Shown here piece after piece: positions 42,946 to 52,743 of a stretch of 64,000 nucleotides of DNA (its first letter is position 1; each line of letters starts with the position of its first letter). A program made the position numbers and the translations under genes. The notes under the pieces are model-generated. The model was given only the letters and a program-made list of their open reading frames with translations. It made no database searches and was not told where the DNA came from. The stretch is taken from contig JACPDH010000011.1 in assembly GCA_016184115.1 (NCBI GenBank), positions 1 through 64,000 of the forward strand, read 5' to 3'. The stretch is from Acidobacteriota bacterium (GTDB lineage: Bacteria > Acidobacteriota > Thermoanaerobaculia > Gp7-AA8).

Positions 42946-45900
42946 ATGTCCTTCGTTCACCTCCACCTTCATACGCAGTATTCGCTCCTCGATGGCGCGA
43001 ACCGGCCGGAAGCTCTCGCCGCCCGCGTCGCGGAGCTCGGCATGCCGGCGTGCGCGATTACCGATCACGGCAACATGTTCGGCGCCGTCGAGTTCTACGA
43101 CGCGATGAAGAAGGCGGGCGTGAGGCCGATCATCGGCTGCGAGATGTACATGGCGCTCGGTTCGCGCTTCGACAAGGCGGGAGTCGAGGACCAGTCGGCC
43201 GATGCGGGATCGAATAACCATCTCATCGTTCTTGCGAAGAATGACGTCGGGTACCACAACCTCGTCAAACTCGTCAGCGCCGGTTTCACCGAAGGCTTCT
43301 ACTACAAGCCTCGGATCGACAAGGAGCTGCTCCGCGAACTGAAGGACGGGCTCATCTGCCTCTCGTCGTGCCTGAAAGGGGAGGTCTCGCAGGCGCTCGC
43401 CCAGGGAAACTACGACAAGGCGAAGGCGACCGCCGCGACGTATCGCGAGATCCTCGGGCCCGACAACTTCTTTCTCGAGATGCAGGATCACGGGATTCCC
43501 GATCAGCAGAAGATCCTCCCCGGGCTGAAGAAGATTGCAGACGAAGTCGGTCTCCGCCTCGTCGCAACGAACGACTCGCACTACCTCCACAAGGACGACG
43601 CCTTCGCGCACGAAGTGCTGCTCGCGATCGGGACCGGCAAGACGCTCGACGACGACCGCAGGATGCGTTTCTACTCCGACGACTTCTACGTCAAAGGCCC
43701 CGACGAGATGTCGCGGATCTTCGCGCCCTATCCCGACGCGATTGCGAACACACTCGAGATCGCGAACCGGATCGAGCTCAAGCTCGAGCCGAAGGGTTAC
43801 CACTTGCCGAAGTTCCCGGTCCCTGCCGGGCTCGATCCCGCGAAGTATTTCGAGCAGGTCGCACGCGAAGGGCTCGACAAGCGACTCAAGCGCATCGCAG
43901 GAGCGTTTGCGGCGGGAACGAAGAAGCACCCGATGGCCGCCTACCTCGAGCGCTTCCACCGCGAGATCGAGATCATCAACAAGATGGGCTTCCCCGGCTA
44001 CTTCCTCGTGGTCTGGGACTTCGTTCGCGAGGCGAAAGACCGCGGCATCCCGGTGGGTCCCGGGCGTGGATCGGCGGCGGGATCGGTCGTCGCGTGGGCA
44101 CTCGGAATCACCGATGTCGACCCGCTCGATTTCGATCTCCTTTTCGAGCGCTTCCTCAACCCGGAGCGAATCTCGATGCCCGACATCGACATCGACTTCT
44201 GCATGCGCCGCCGCGGCGAGGTGATCGAGTACGTTCGTCAGAAGTATGGCGAAGAGAACGTGGCGCAGATCATCACGTACGGGACGATGGCGGCGCGGTC
44301 GGTGGTGCGCGACGTGGGGCGTGTGTTAGGTCAGAGCTATGCCTTCGTCGACAAGATCGCGAAGGCGATTCCAGGCGGCCCCGAAGCGATCTCGCTGAAA
44401 GAAGCAGCGAAAACGTCGCCGGTGCTCGCCGAGGCGATCAAGCTCGACAAGGAGGTCGAGCGCATCGTCGAGATCGGCTCGCGACTCGAGGGGCTCGCGC
44501 GCCACGCGGGAGTCCACGCGGCGGGGGTCATCATCTCCCCCGAGCCGGTCAGCAACTTCGTTCCGCTCTACCGCACGAACAAGGACGAAATCGTCACGCA
44601 GTACGACATGAACATCGTCGAAAAGATGGGCCTGCTGAAGATGGATTTTCTCGGTCTTCGCACGCTCACCGTGATCGACGACGCGGTGAAGTCGATCAAA
44701 GGATGCGAGGGAGTCGACGTCGAGGTCGACAAGATCGGCTTCGATGACGTTGAGGTCTACAAGCTCTTCCAGGAGGGGCGCACGAAGGGAGTCTTCCAGT
44801 TCGAGTCGGGAGGCATGGTCGACCTCCTGCGAAAGGCTCGCCCGACGCGTTTCGAGGATCTCGCCGCGCTCAACGCGCTTTACCGCCCAGGTGCGCTCGA
44901 CGCCGGGATGGTCGAAGTCTTCGTCAAGCGAAAGCATGGTCGCGAGAAGCCGAAGTACATCGTCCCTGCGATGAAGGAAGTTCTCGAAGAGACCTACGGG
45001 GTCATCGTCTACCAGGAACAGGTCATGCAGATCGCGCAGAAGGTCGCCGGCTATTCGCTCGGCGAGGCGGACCTCCTTCGCAAGGCGATGGGTAAGAAGA
45101 AGGTCGAGATCATGGAGCAGGAGCGCGAGAAGTTCGTAAAAGGCGCGCTCGAGCAGGGCTACGACCGGCAGAAGGCCTCCGAGATCTTCGACTACATCGA
45201 GCCGTTCGCACGTTACGGCTTCAACAAGTCGCACTCGGTCGCCTACGCTCTCCTCGCATACCAGACTGCATGGCTGAAGGTTCATTACCCTCGGCACTTC
45301 ATGGCCGCAGTCCTCTCCTCCGAGATGGACAAGACCGACAGCGTCGTGAAGTTCATCAACGAGACATCGGCGATGGGGATCAAGCTGCTCCCGCCCGACG
45401 TCAATGAGTCGAATTTCTCGTTCACGGTCGTCGGCGACAACATCCGCTTCGGGCTCGGCGCTGTGAAGGGAGTCGGTGAGGGTGCAATCGAGTCGATTCT
45501 CGGCGCGCGGAGAGGCGGTGGGCGTTTCAAATCGCTCGCCGACTTCTGCGAGAAGATCGATCTCCGTTCCTGCAACAAGAAAGTGCTCGAGGCGCTCGTC
45601 AAATCGGGCTCGATGGATTCATTCGGTCCGACGCGCCGAGGACTCTTCGACGAGATCGAACGTGCGGCCGATCAGGCGCTCAAGGTGCGCGAGGAGAAGG
45701 AGCGTGGGCAGGGCTCGCTCTTCGGCGGTGGCCCCGTGTCGGCGATCGCGATCGCAAGGCCGAAGTCGAACGAGGCGGCGGTGAGTGCCTGGACCGACTG
45801 GCCCGACGACGAGAAGCTGGCCTACGAGAAGGAGACGCTCGGTTTCTACATCAGCGGTCACCCACTCAACAAGTTCGCGGAGGAGCTCAGGCTCTTCGCC

Positions 45901-46665
45901 AACGCGTCGACGGAGAACCTCTGGCGGAAGGTCGACCAGATGGTGAACATCGGCGGCATCGTTGGGCAGCTGAAGAAGAACAAGATCAAGAAGGGGCCTA
46001 ACGAAGGGAAGCTCATGGCGAAGTTCGTGCTCGACGACCAGTTCGGTAGTGTCGACGTCGTCGTCTTCGCCGACATGTACGCGAAAGTCGCGCGCTGGCT
46101 CGAGAACGGCGTCGCCGTGTTCATGACCGCGTCGGTCAAGGACACGGGGGGCGTGCAAGGGGGAAGGAGTGCATCGCTCGCCAGCGCGGAGCAGCAGGCA
46201 CAGTACTTCGAGGACGAGTACGGAGGGCACCCCGAGGCGGGGAGTGACCTCACGGCGGGTGAGAATGGGGCGCTGGCAGGAGAGAGCGGCGCGGGTGAAG
46301 GTATGCCGGGAGGAGTCGCTGCGAAGAGCGCAGCAGACCCGGCAATCACGCCGGAGCTCAACTGCCTCGAGATCGCGCCGCTCGACGGCATCCGCGACGC
46401 AAAGGTCCGCGAGATCTGCGTCGAGATGCCGTATCGCGACGCGTCGGAATCGACGATCGTGAAGATCCGCGAGATCATCGAAGGGAACCCGGGCAGCGTC
46501 CCGGTCGTGGTTCGCCTTACCGAATTGCCGGACGACCTCTCGACGGCCGACTCGTCGAATGGCACGCTGACCATCAAGCTCAGTACGCACTTCCGCGTGG
46601 CGCCGGGCGAAAAGCTGCAGCAAGCGCTGGGAGCTGTGAGGGCCGAGGTCAGGTACAACTTTTGA
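42946..46665 (+). CDS. dnaE: DNA polymerase III alpha subunit (replicative)
   Basis: This is a full-length DnaE1 of 1239 residues. The N-terminal PHP domain (FVHLHLHTQYSLLDG ... AITDHGNMFGAVEF) keeps the His/Asp metal motifs. The polymerase palm has the two catalytic Asp in MPDIDIDF (412-418) and the third in KMDFLGLRTL near 565. Fingers, the tandem helix-hairpin-helix region (860-930), an OB fold (about 990-1090) and a C-terminal tau-binding-like domain follow. It is the chromosome replicase. The spacer between the OB fold and the C-terminal domain (about 1075-1130) is Gly/Ala/Glu-rich and variable. Convergent with the GGDEF-EAL gene downstream. Confidence 0.98.
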   Translation: MSFVHLHLHTQYSLLDGANRPEALAARVAELGMPACAITDHGNMFGAVEFYDAMKKAGVRPIIGCEMYMALGSRFDKAGVEDQSADAGSNNHLIVLAKNDVGYHNLVKLVSAGFTEGFYYKPRIDKELLRELKDGLICLSSCLKGEVSQALAQGNYDKAKATAATYREILGPDNFFLEMQDHGIPDQQKILPGLKKIADEVGLRLVATNDSHYLHKDDAFAHEVLLAIGTGKTLDDDRRMRFYSDDFYVKGPDEMSRIFAPYPDAIANTLEIANRIELKLEPKGYHLPKFPVPAGLDPAKYFEQVAREGLDKRLKRIAGAFAAGTKKHPMAAYLERFHREIEIINKMGFPGYFLVVWDFVREAKDRGIPVGPGRGSAAGSVVAWALGITDVDPLDFDLLFERFLNPERISMPDIDIDFCMRRRGEVIEYVRQKYGEENVAQIITYGTMAARSVVRDVGRVLGQSYAFVDKIAKAIPGGPEAISLKEAAKTSPVLAEAIKLDKEVERIVEIGSRLEGLARHAGVHAAGVIISPEPVSNFVPLYRTNKDEIVTQYDMNIVEKMGLLKMDFLGLRTLTVIDDAVKSIKGCEGVDVEVDKIGFDDVEVYKLFQEGRTKGVFQFESGGMVDLLRKARPTRFEDLAALNALYRPGALDAGMVEVFVKRKHGREKPKYIVPAMKEVLEETYGVIVYQEQVMQIAQKVAGYSLGEADLLRKAMGKKKVEIMEQEREKFVKGALEQGYDRQKASEIFDYIEPFARYGFNKSHSVAYALLAYQTAWLKVHYPRHFMAAVLSSEMDKTDSVVKFINETSAMGIKLLPPDVNESNFSFTVVGDNIRFGLGAVKGVGEGAIESILGARRGGGRFKSLADFCEKIDLRSCNKKVLEALVKSGSMDSFGPTRRGLFDEIERAADQALKVREEKERGQGSLFGGGPVSAIAIARPKSNEAAVSAWTDWPDDEKLAYEKETLGFYISGHPLNKFAEELRLFANASTENLWRKVDQMVNIGGIVGQLKKNKIKKGPNEGKLMAKFVLDDQFGSVDVVVFADMYAKVARWLENGVAVFMTASVKDTGGVQGGRSASLASAEQQAQYFEDEYGGHPEAGSDLTAGENGALAGESGAGEGMPGGVAAKSAADPAITPELNCLEIAPLDGIRDAKVREICVEMPYRDASESTIVKIREIIEGNPGSVPVVVRLTELPDDLSTADSSNGTLTIKLSTHFRVAPGEKLQQALGAVRAEVRYNF

Positions 46666-46701
46666 CGCAGCCGACGGGCTGGAATCGTGTGGTGTTTCGT
46701 T

Positions 46702-46726
46702 ACGGGCGACGCAGCGCGTCGCCCGT
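46702..46726. terminator. Hairpin between dnaE and the convergent gene
   Basis: A perfect 11-bp stem ACGGGCGACGC / GCGTCGCCCGT with a 3-base loop, 37 bases after the dnaE stop. No T-run on either side. Confidence 0.6.
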
Positions 46727-46803
46727 TGCGTCGTTAGGCGAAGACAGGCGGGCGACCCGGCGGGTGGCCGCTACGACCGTTGATCGCAGGCGCGCCGCCG
46801 CGA

Positions 46804-49740
46804 TCATGGCTGCTGTAGAAGCGTCCACTGTCCACTCTTCTCATTCGATTCGCGCAGAAACTCCTCGAATGCCTCAGCGGATAGAGGTACGGAGTAGAGG
46901 TAACCCTGCACCATGTCGCAGTCGTGATTCCTCAGGAAGTCGCGCTGCTCGACCGTCTCGACACCCTCGGCGATGATCGAGAGCCGGAGCTTGTGGCCTA
47001 ACGCAATGATTCCGGTCACGATCGCGGCAGTGTCGGCGTCGTCGCTGATGTCGTTGACGAACGACTGGTCTATCTTCAGCACGTCGACCGGAAAGCGCTT
47101 GAGATAGTTGAGCGACGAGTGGCCGACGCCAAAGTCGTCGACGGCGACGTGAATCCCGAGACCGGTGAGAGCCTCTAGAATTCTCACACTCGTCTCCGGG
47201 TGCTGCATGGCGCTGCTTTCGGTGATCTCGAGTGTGAGCGACGCCGGGCTCAGTCCCGATTCGTCGAGGATGGTCGAGATGCGGCTCGGAAGCTCGAAAT
47301 CGTGCAGCTGGCGAGCAGAGAGGTTGACCGCGAGGTGGAGTCCCTTGAAGCCGGCAATCTGCCACGCCCGCGTCTGCGTCGTCGCTTCACGCAGAACCAT
47401 CTCGCCGATCTCGTCCATCAGACCCGCCCCTTCGGCGATCGGGATGAACGTGCCTGGGCCGAGCAGTCCAAGGTGAGGGTGTTGCCAGCGAACGAGCGCT
47501 TCCATCCCTGCGACGCGCCCGTTTCGAAGGTCGATGACGGGCTGATAGAAGTTCACGAACTCCCGTCCTGTGATCGCGCGGCGGAGATCGTTCTCGATCG
47601 CCAGGCGCTCGAGCGATCGCGTGTTGAGCTCGGCGTTGAAGAGCTGGTAGTTGTTCCGACCCTTTTCTTTCGCCTGGTACATCGCGGTGTCGGCGTTCCG
47701 GATCAGAGTGCCGGCGTCTGTGCCGTCTTCGGGGTAGACGCTCACGCCGATGCTCGTCGTCGTGAAGAGCTCGCGCCCGTCGATCTCGAACGACTGGTGG
47801 ATCGAAGCGAGGAGCTTCTGCGCGAGACGAGGCGCGTCTTCAGTCTCGCCGAGCATCGGAATGAGAAGGATGAACTCATCGCCTCCGATGCGGGCAATCG
47901 TGTCGCTTTCGCGAACACACTCGCGGAGTCGTTCCGCGACCTGCTGTAGAAGCTGATCTCCGGCGTTGTGTCCCAGCGTGTCGTTCACCACTTTGAATCG
48001 ATCGAGGTCGAGAAAGAGGACCGCAAGTCGGCGTCCCGCCCGCTGGCACTGAGGAATCGCCACCGCGAGGCGGTCGCGAAACAGGAGGCGGTTAGGCAAG
48101 CCCGTCAGGGCGTCGTGGTAGGCGAGGTGCCGGATCTGCTCTTCGGCAAAGTTGCGCTCTGTGATGTCGCGAATGACGCAGACGGTGCTGCGCGCGGCGA
48201 TGCGCGACAGTGAAATCTCGACTGGGAACTGCATTCCGGTGAGTGTCCGGGCCGAGCTCTCGCCGCGCCACTCTCCGGAACGCTCGAACGGCACGACGAC
48301 GGCGCGCAGGAACGAGTGCATCTCGCGCCTCTCCAGCAGCACGCGCCAGTGGTAGCCGATCAGGTCGCGATCCGAGGCGCAGCCGAAAAGCTTGAGGAAA
48401 GCCCGATTGGCATACGAGATCCGCCCCTCCGCCGTGATGATCGCGATGCCATCCATCGACGCTTCCATCGCCGCGGCCTGCGTCCGCATGATCTCTTCGG
48501 CGTCTTTGCGCCCGCTGATGTCGTGGACGAATCCCTCGAGGTGCGTCACTTCGCCGTGCGAGCCTCGAACGGCATGCGAGTTGAGCTGAACCCAGACGGG
48601 GCTGCCGTCGCGCCGCTTCCAGACGACTTCGCAATCGAAGGCGCGCCCGACGGGAAGGTATTGTTCGATCAGCCGCGCCCTCTCGGCGGTGTCGAAGTAG
48701 ATGTCGGCCGACATGCTCAACCCGAGAAGATCGTCGGCCGACTGATAACCGAGGATTCGTGCGAGTGTGCCGTTCGCGGTGCGGATCCGCCCCTCGAGCG
48801 TCGTCTGATAGATACCGACCGGTGCGAGCTTGAAGATGTTCCGGTAATTCTCTTCGGACTTCGCGAGCTCGATCTCTTTGCGTCGGGCTTCGATCGCGGC
48901 GGAGATGTGGCGCGAGACGAACTTCAGGATCTCGAGATCTTGCGCGGAGTGAGTGACCTCTTCGTCGTAGCTCTGCACGCAGATGACGCCGTAGGTCTCT
49001 CCGTCACGTTTCAGCGGAGCGGCAAGCCAGTCGACGGGTGGCGTGCCAATCACGGCGACTTCCTCCGCGGTCACGAGACGATCGAGCGCGGCGCGATCGA
49101 CGAGGATTGCTTCGCCTCTCTCCAGGACGTGGCCGGTCATCCCTTCGATCGGGACGACGCCTTCGGGTCGCGAGTCGTGAGCATCGACGTAATACGGGAA
49201 CCAGATGCCATTCTTTTTCTCGTCACGGATCGCGATGTAGAAGTTCGTTGCATTCATCAACTCCCCGACGACGCGATGCAGCGAGACGTAGACCTCCGCG
49301 AGATCGAGCGCGGAATGTGCAATTTCCGCGATTCGGAAGAGAGCCGATTGCAATCGCTCGTACCGACGCCGCTCGCTGACGTCGCGGAAGTACCAGACGC
49401 GACCCGACGGGAGCGCATCGTCCATCGGACTGACGGTCACGGCGAGAACCCGGCCGTCGCGAAGGGGGACGTCGGCCGCCTTTCCCGACGTCGTACTCGG
49501 ATCGGTCTGTCGATCCCGTACCGGAGCCCAGTCAGTCACGAGAGGGCGAAGCGCCTCCAGCACCGCGTTTTCGGAGTCAGGCAACGGATGGCTGAGCGGG
49601 AGGCGGAAGATCTCGCGGAGGCGCTGGTTGAGCAGAGTAACGCGCCCTTCGGAGTCGACGACGAGCAGCCCGTCGAGCGCGCTCTCCTGGCGCGGGTCGA
49701 AGGCGGCTGTTGCCGGACGCGAGCTCGTTTCCGTAGCCAT
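46804..49740 (-). CDS. PAS-GAF-PAS-PAS-GGDEF-EAL protein
   Basis: This 978-residue cytoplasmic protein has a PAS domain (about 13-125), GAF (130-280), PAS (290-410) and PAS (420-535). GGDEF follows (540-700, intact IGGDEFILL near 617). EAL covers 710-965, with GMEALVRW near 745, NLSARQL, EITESS, DDFGVGHSS, KIDQSF and EGVE. All phosphodiesterase motifs are complete, so it can degrade c-di-GMP; the GGDEF domain may also synthesise it or act as a GTP sensor. Three or four input domains imply several signals. No operon partner. Confidence 0.95.
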   Translation of the reverse strand: MATETSSRPATAAFDPRQESALDGLLVVDSEGRVTLLNQRLREIFRLPLSHPLPDSENAVLEALRPLVTDWAPVRDRQTDPSTTSGKAADVPLRDGRVLAVTVSPMDDALPSGRVWYFRDVSERRRYERLQSALFRIAEIAHSALDLAEVYVSLHRVVGELMNATNFYIAIRDEKKNGIWFPYYVDAHDSRPEGVVPIEGMTGHVLERGEAILVDRAALDRLVTAEEVAVIGTPPVDWLAAPLKRDGETYGVICVQSYDEEVTHSAQDLEILKFVSRHISAAIEARRKEIELAKSEENYRNIFKLAPVGIYQTTLEGRIRTANGTLARILGYQSADDLLGLSMSADIYFDTAERARLIEQYLPVGRAFDCEVVWKRRDGSPVWVQLNSHAVRGSHGEVTHLEGFVHDISGRKDAEEIMRTQAAAMEASMDGIAIITAEGRISYANRAFLKLFGCASDRDLIGYHWRVLLERREMHSFLRAVVVPFERSGEWRGESSARTLTGMQFPVEISLSRIAARSTVCVIRDITERNFAEEQIRHLAYHDALTGLPNRLLFRDRLAVAIPQCQRAGRRLAVLFLDLDRFKVVNDTLGHNAGDQLLQQVAERLRECVRESDTIARIGGDEFILLIPMLGETEDAPRLAQKLLASIHQSFEIDGRELFTTTSIGVSVYPEDGTDAGTLIRNADTAMYQAKEKGRNNYQLFNAELNTRSLERLAIENDLRRAITGREFVNFYQPVIDLRNGRVAGMEALVRWQHPHLGLLGPGTFIPIAEGAGLMDEIGEMVLREATTQTRAWQIAGFKGLHLAVNLSARQLHDFELPSRISTILDESGLSPASLTLEITESSAMQHPETSVRILEALTGLGIHVAVDDFGVGHSSLNYLKRFPVDVLKIDQSFVNDISDDADTAAIVTGIIALGHKLRLSIIAEGVETVEQRDFLRNHDCDMVQGYLYSVPLSAEAFEEFLRESNEKSGQWTLLQQP

Positions 49741-49804
49741 GAGCGCAGAGGATTCGTTCGGGACTCGGGGAGGTTAGCACGAAAGCAGAGGACGCCGGTC
49801 CTGC

Positions 49805-50548
49805 CTATCCGGAGGGATCGCCCTCACCAGCGTGTGCCGCCTCACGGCCGGCGATCCACTTCTTGAACTCCTTCCATTGTGCCCAGTTTTGCATGACGAG
49901 CGAGAGCGCGATAAACGCGAGGATCCACTGCTGATACAGGAACGCCGCGGCCGCGCCCAGCACCGCGCTGAGCACGAGCGAGAGCCACGTCGCAAACGTG
50001 AACGCGAGTGCCGGTCGAACGACATGCCGGAGGCCATGAAGCACGATCTGGCCTCCATCGAGCGGAAGGATTGGGACGAGGTTGAGTAGGCCCCATTTCT
50101 GATTCGCGAACGCCATCATCGCCATGAAGGCGAGCAGGAGCGTGTTCGTCTTCGCTTGCTGCAGGCTCGGGAGTATCCAGATCACGAGGTACGCAAGCGC
50201 GAGACTGCTCGCGGGCCCCGCAAGACTGATGAGCATTTCCTGCCACGGCGCGGCTCTTCGGCGATTGAAGGTTTCTCCGCCCCAGCCTCCGAGCTCGATC
50301 CTGCTCGTACCGAAACCGAAGGCCGCGATCGTCCCCGCGTGCGCGAGCTCGTGAATCAGCACACTCACGAACAGCACGGGAATCCAGAGGAGCGCGAGTT
50401 TCAGCGGCACCTGGCGATCGAGCTCCAACAGCACGAACACCCCGGCGAGCACGACGAAACTGATTCGCACGTCGATCGTCGTCCCCGCAATCGTCGCAAC
50501 GCGGAACCTGCGTGCTGCCGGTTGGGGGCTCGTCCCGTCGTCCGTCAT
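49805..50548 (-). CDS. Site-2 protease family (M50) membrane metalloprotease
   Basis: This 247-residue polytopic protein has the zinc motif HELAH at 66-70 in the second membrane segment and NLVPILPLDGG at 156-166, whose Asp164 is the third zinc ligand. There is no PDZ or CBS domain, so it is a minimal S2P. Such enzymes cut transmembrane segments of anti-sigma factors or signalling proteins. It overlaps the upstream histidine kinase gene by 4 bases (ATGA), so the two are translated together and may act in one pathway. Confidence 0.94.
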   Translation of the reverse strand: MTDDGTSPQPAARRFRVATIAGTTIDVRISFVVLAGVFVLLELDRQVPLKLALLWIPVLFVSVLIHELAHAGTIAAFGFGTSRIELGGWGGETFNRRRAAPWQEMLISLAGPASSLALAYLVIWILPSLQQAKTNTLLLAFMAMMAFANQKWGLLNLVPILPLDGGQIVLHGLRHVVRPALAFTFATWLSLVLSAVLGAAAAFLYQQWILAFIALSLVMQNWAQWKEFKKWIAGREAAHAGEGDPSG

Positions 50549-52596
50549 ACGTTGAGATCCCTCGGAATGCGCACCAGAAATGTCGCTCCGTGTCCCTCGT
50601 TACTGCGTACGGAAATGATCCCGCCCTGCGCCTCGACGAGGCGCTTCGCGACCGTCAGTCCGAGTCCCGTCCCTTGCGAATGCTCACCGGTCGTGTAGAC
50701 CTGCTCGAAGCTCTCGAAGATCCTCTCGTGATCATCAGGATGGATACCGATCCCTCGGTCGGAGACTTCGATCTCGGTTTCGCGCCCTTCCTGTCGCGCG
50801 CGGACGACGATCTCATCGCCGTTGGCGCTGAACTTGATCGCGTTCAGCAGTAGTTTGACGATGACCTGCTCGAGTTTTTCGCGATCGAGCATCGAAAGGC
50901 CGGGCTCGGCCGGAACGTCGATGCGGAGTGTCTGCTGCTTTTCGACCAGGAGGGGTTGGACCGCTGCCGCGGCGTTGCGTACGACGACGCGGACGTCGAT
51001 GACCTCGGGTGCGAACGAGATGCGTCCCGACTCGAGCCGCGCGATCTCGAGCAGATCGTTGATCATTCCGAGAAGCAGCCGCGCGCTCCGGAGCACATTC
51101 TCCACAAAGCGAAGGCGCTTCGCAGGCTCCATCGTATGGCCGGCATCGCGTAGGAGCTCGGTAAAGCCGAGGATCGCGTTGAGCGGAGTCCGAAGCTCGT
51201 GAGACATCTTCGCGAGGAACTCGCTCTTGTGACGCGAAGCGTCGACTGCGACACGCGTCTGCTGCTGCAGCTCGAGCTCGTGCTGCCGGAGACCGGTGGC
51301 TGCGCGATCGAGCGCCGCGTTGAGCGTTCGAATCTCGACGAAGGCGGTGCCGTCGTCGGCCGAGGGTGCGCGCGGCGCTCCACTTCCCAGAAGCTCGATC
51401 GAGTGGTGGAGATTCTCCAGCGGACGCGAGATACGCGAGATGAGTGTTCCAAATGCGACGATCAGGATCAGCAGCACGACCGCATCTACCGCGAGGCCGA
51501 ACACGGTGAGGCGCTCACGAGTCTTGCGGAAGTGGTGCCACGAGACCGCGTCTGCGGTCTCGATCGACGTGCGCAGATTGAGGAACTCGCGCCCGAGCGG
51601 GGCTGCTTGCATTTCGAGCGCAAGCGACTCCGCTCCTCGTGCGATCGCATCGTGCGATGCCTTGAACCACGCCGCCGACTTCGCTCCAAGCCGGGAGTAC
51701 TGGTCGAGCACAGCTGGAGTCGAGGCGACGACGAGCGGTTGGAGCTCCGACATCAAGCGTTCGTGGAGCTGGATGGTTTCGTCGAAGCGTGCGGTTCGAT
51801 CTGCGGAACTGCCCGCGGACTCGCGTGCGAGGAAACCCTGTGCATGGAGGAAATTCGAGTTGAGGCGGTCGAGTGCGAGCCGTGCGTCGTTCGCGCGCAG
51901 CTGCTGGGTGAGGCGCGCTCCCTCGAGGCGCGTCGCGACTGCGTTGCGTACGGCTGCCGACGCGACCCATCCGAGAATCACGATCGCCGCCGTGACCTGA
52001 AGCGTATTCGTGATTGCAAGTGGCGACTGCGGGCGCGTGGGCGCGTCGTCACTGAGGCGACGAAGGAGTGCGCTCCCGAACGAGAGGAGCGGCGTCGCGA
52101 GCAAGAGCGCGGCGGCGAAGTCGGCGAGCCACCAGACGAGGAATCGGTTGCTGAATGGCGTCGCCGGATCGCCGGCCACGAGCATCGACGTGCCGAGCGC
52201 CGCGCTGATCGCGGTGTTCACGACGGTGCCGGTGATCAAGAACATCCCGAGCGAGCGAAGGTCGCGTAGCTCGCGCGAAAGGCTGGGGCGAAGTCGAAAG
52301 ACGATCGCCGGCAACGCGCCTTCGATTACGTTGATCGCACCGAAGAGCAGCGTCTGCGGTGTCGATTCGAGGTTCGCCCAGGGAGCAAATGACGTGCCGA
52401 GCAGCACGCCGAGTGCACCCCAGACGCCGAAGTACATGCAGGCGACGATCGCGACAGCGGTTGCGGGGAAGAGTACGGAGACTCCGCTCTCGATCTGGAA
52501 GCTGGCGGCGAGACGATCGAGCAACGCGTAGGCAATCGCAGTGCCTACGACAAAGGCGACTCTCAGGAGAATCGATCTTCCAGGCGATCTTGGCAT
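50545..52596 (-). CDS. MASE1-type sensor histidine kinase
   Basis: This 683-residue protein has a MASE1-like membrane sensor (residues 1-200, about eight hydrophobic segments including FPATAVAIVACMYFGVWGAL). A periplasmic-type helical domain (about 225-365) and another membrane segment (370-390) follow. A HAMP-like linker leads to the HisKA domain, with phospho-accepting His near 465 in KMSHELRTPLNAI, and a HATPase with N, G1 (DRGIGIHP) and G2 (GTGLGLTVAKR) boxes. No response regulator is adjacent. It overlaps the site-2 protease gene, an unusual pairing. Confidence 0.93.
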   Translation of the reverse strand: MPRSPGRSILLRVAFVVGTAIAYALLDRLAASFQIESGVSVLFPATAVAIVACMYFGVWGALGVLLGTSFAPWANLESTPQTLLFGAINVIEGALPAIVFRLRPSLSRELRDLRSLGMFLITGTVVNTAISAALGTSMLVAGDPATPFSNRFLVWWLADFAAALLLATPLLSFGSALLRRLSDDAPTRPQSPLAITNTLQVTAAIVILGWVASAAVRNAVATRLEGARLTQQLRANDARLALDRLNSNFLHAQGFLARESAGSSADRTARFDETIQLHERLMSELQPLVVASTPAVLDQYSRLGAKSAAWFKASHDAIARGAESLALEMQAAPLGREFLNLRTSIETADAVSWHHFRKTRERLTVFGLAVDAVVLLILIVAFGTLISRISRPLENLHHSIELLGSGAPRAPSADDGTAFVEIRTLNAALDRAATGLRQHELELQQQTRVAVDASRHKSEFLAKMSHELRTPLNAILGFTELLRDAGHTMEPAKRLRFVENVLRSARLLLGMINDLLEIARLESGRISFAPEVIDVRVVVRNAAAAVQPLLVEKQQTLRIDVPAEPGLSMLDREKLEQVIVKLLLNAIKFSANGDEIVVRARQEGRETEIEVSDRGIGIHPDDHERIFESFEQVYTTGEHSQGTGLGLTVAKRLVEAQGGIISVRSNEGHGATFLVRIPRDLNV

Positions 52597-52743
52597 TCGA
52601 GAACGTGAACCGATGGAACTTCGAAGGCGGGGCCGCCTTCTCGCAGTCTACCTTTCGTCGCTTTCGTCCGCGACTCTTTTCCGCGACTGTTCCTTCACGC
52701 CGCGCGGCTCGCGGCGGATAATGCGCCCGCAGAAGGAGACGGC

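Noticed and set aside
42235..43959. A 574-residue minus-strand frame across the ArsR gene and the start of dnaE
   Set aside because: It is antisense to two clear genes with conserved motifs and has no recognisable domain.
43368..44747. A 459-residue Arg-rich frame inside dnaE
   Set aside because: Alternative frame of dnaE on the same strand with more than 25 per cent Arg; not a plausible protein.
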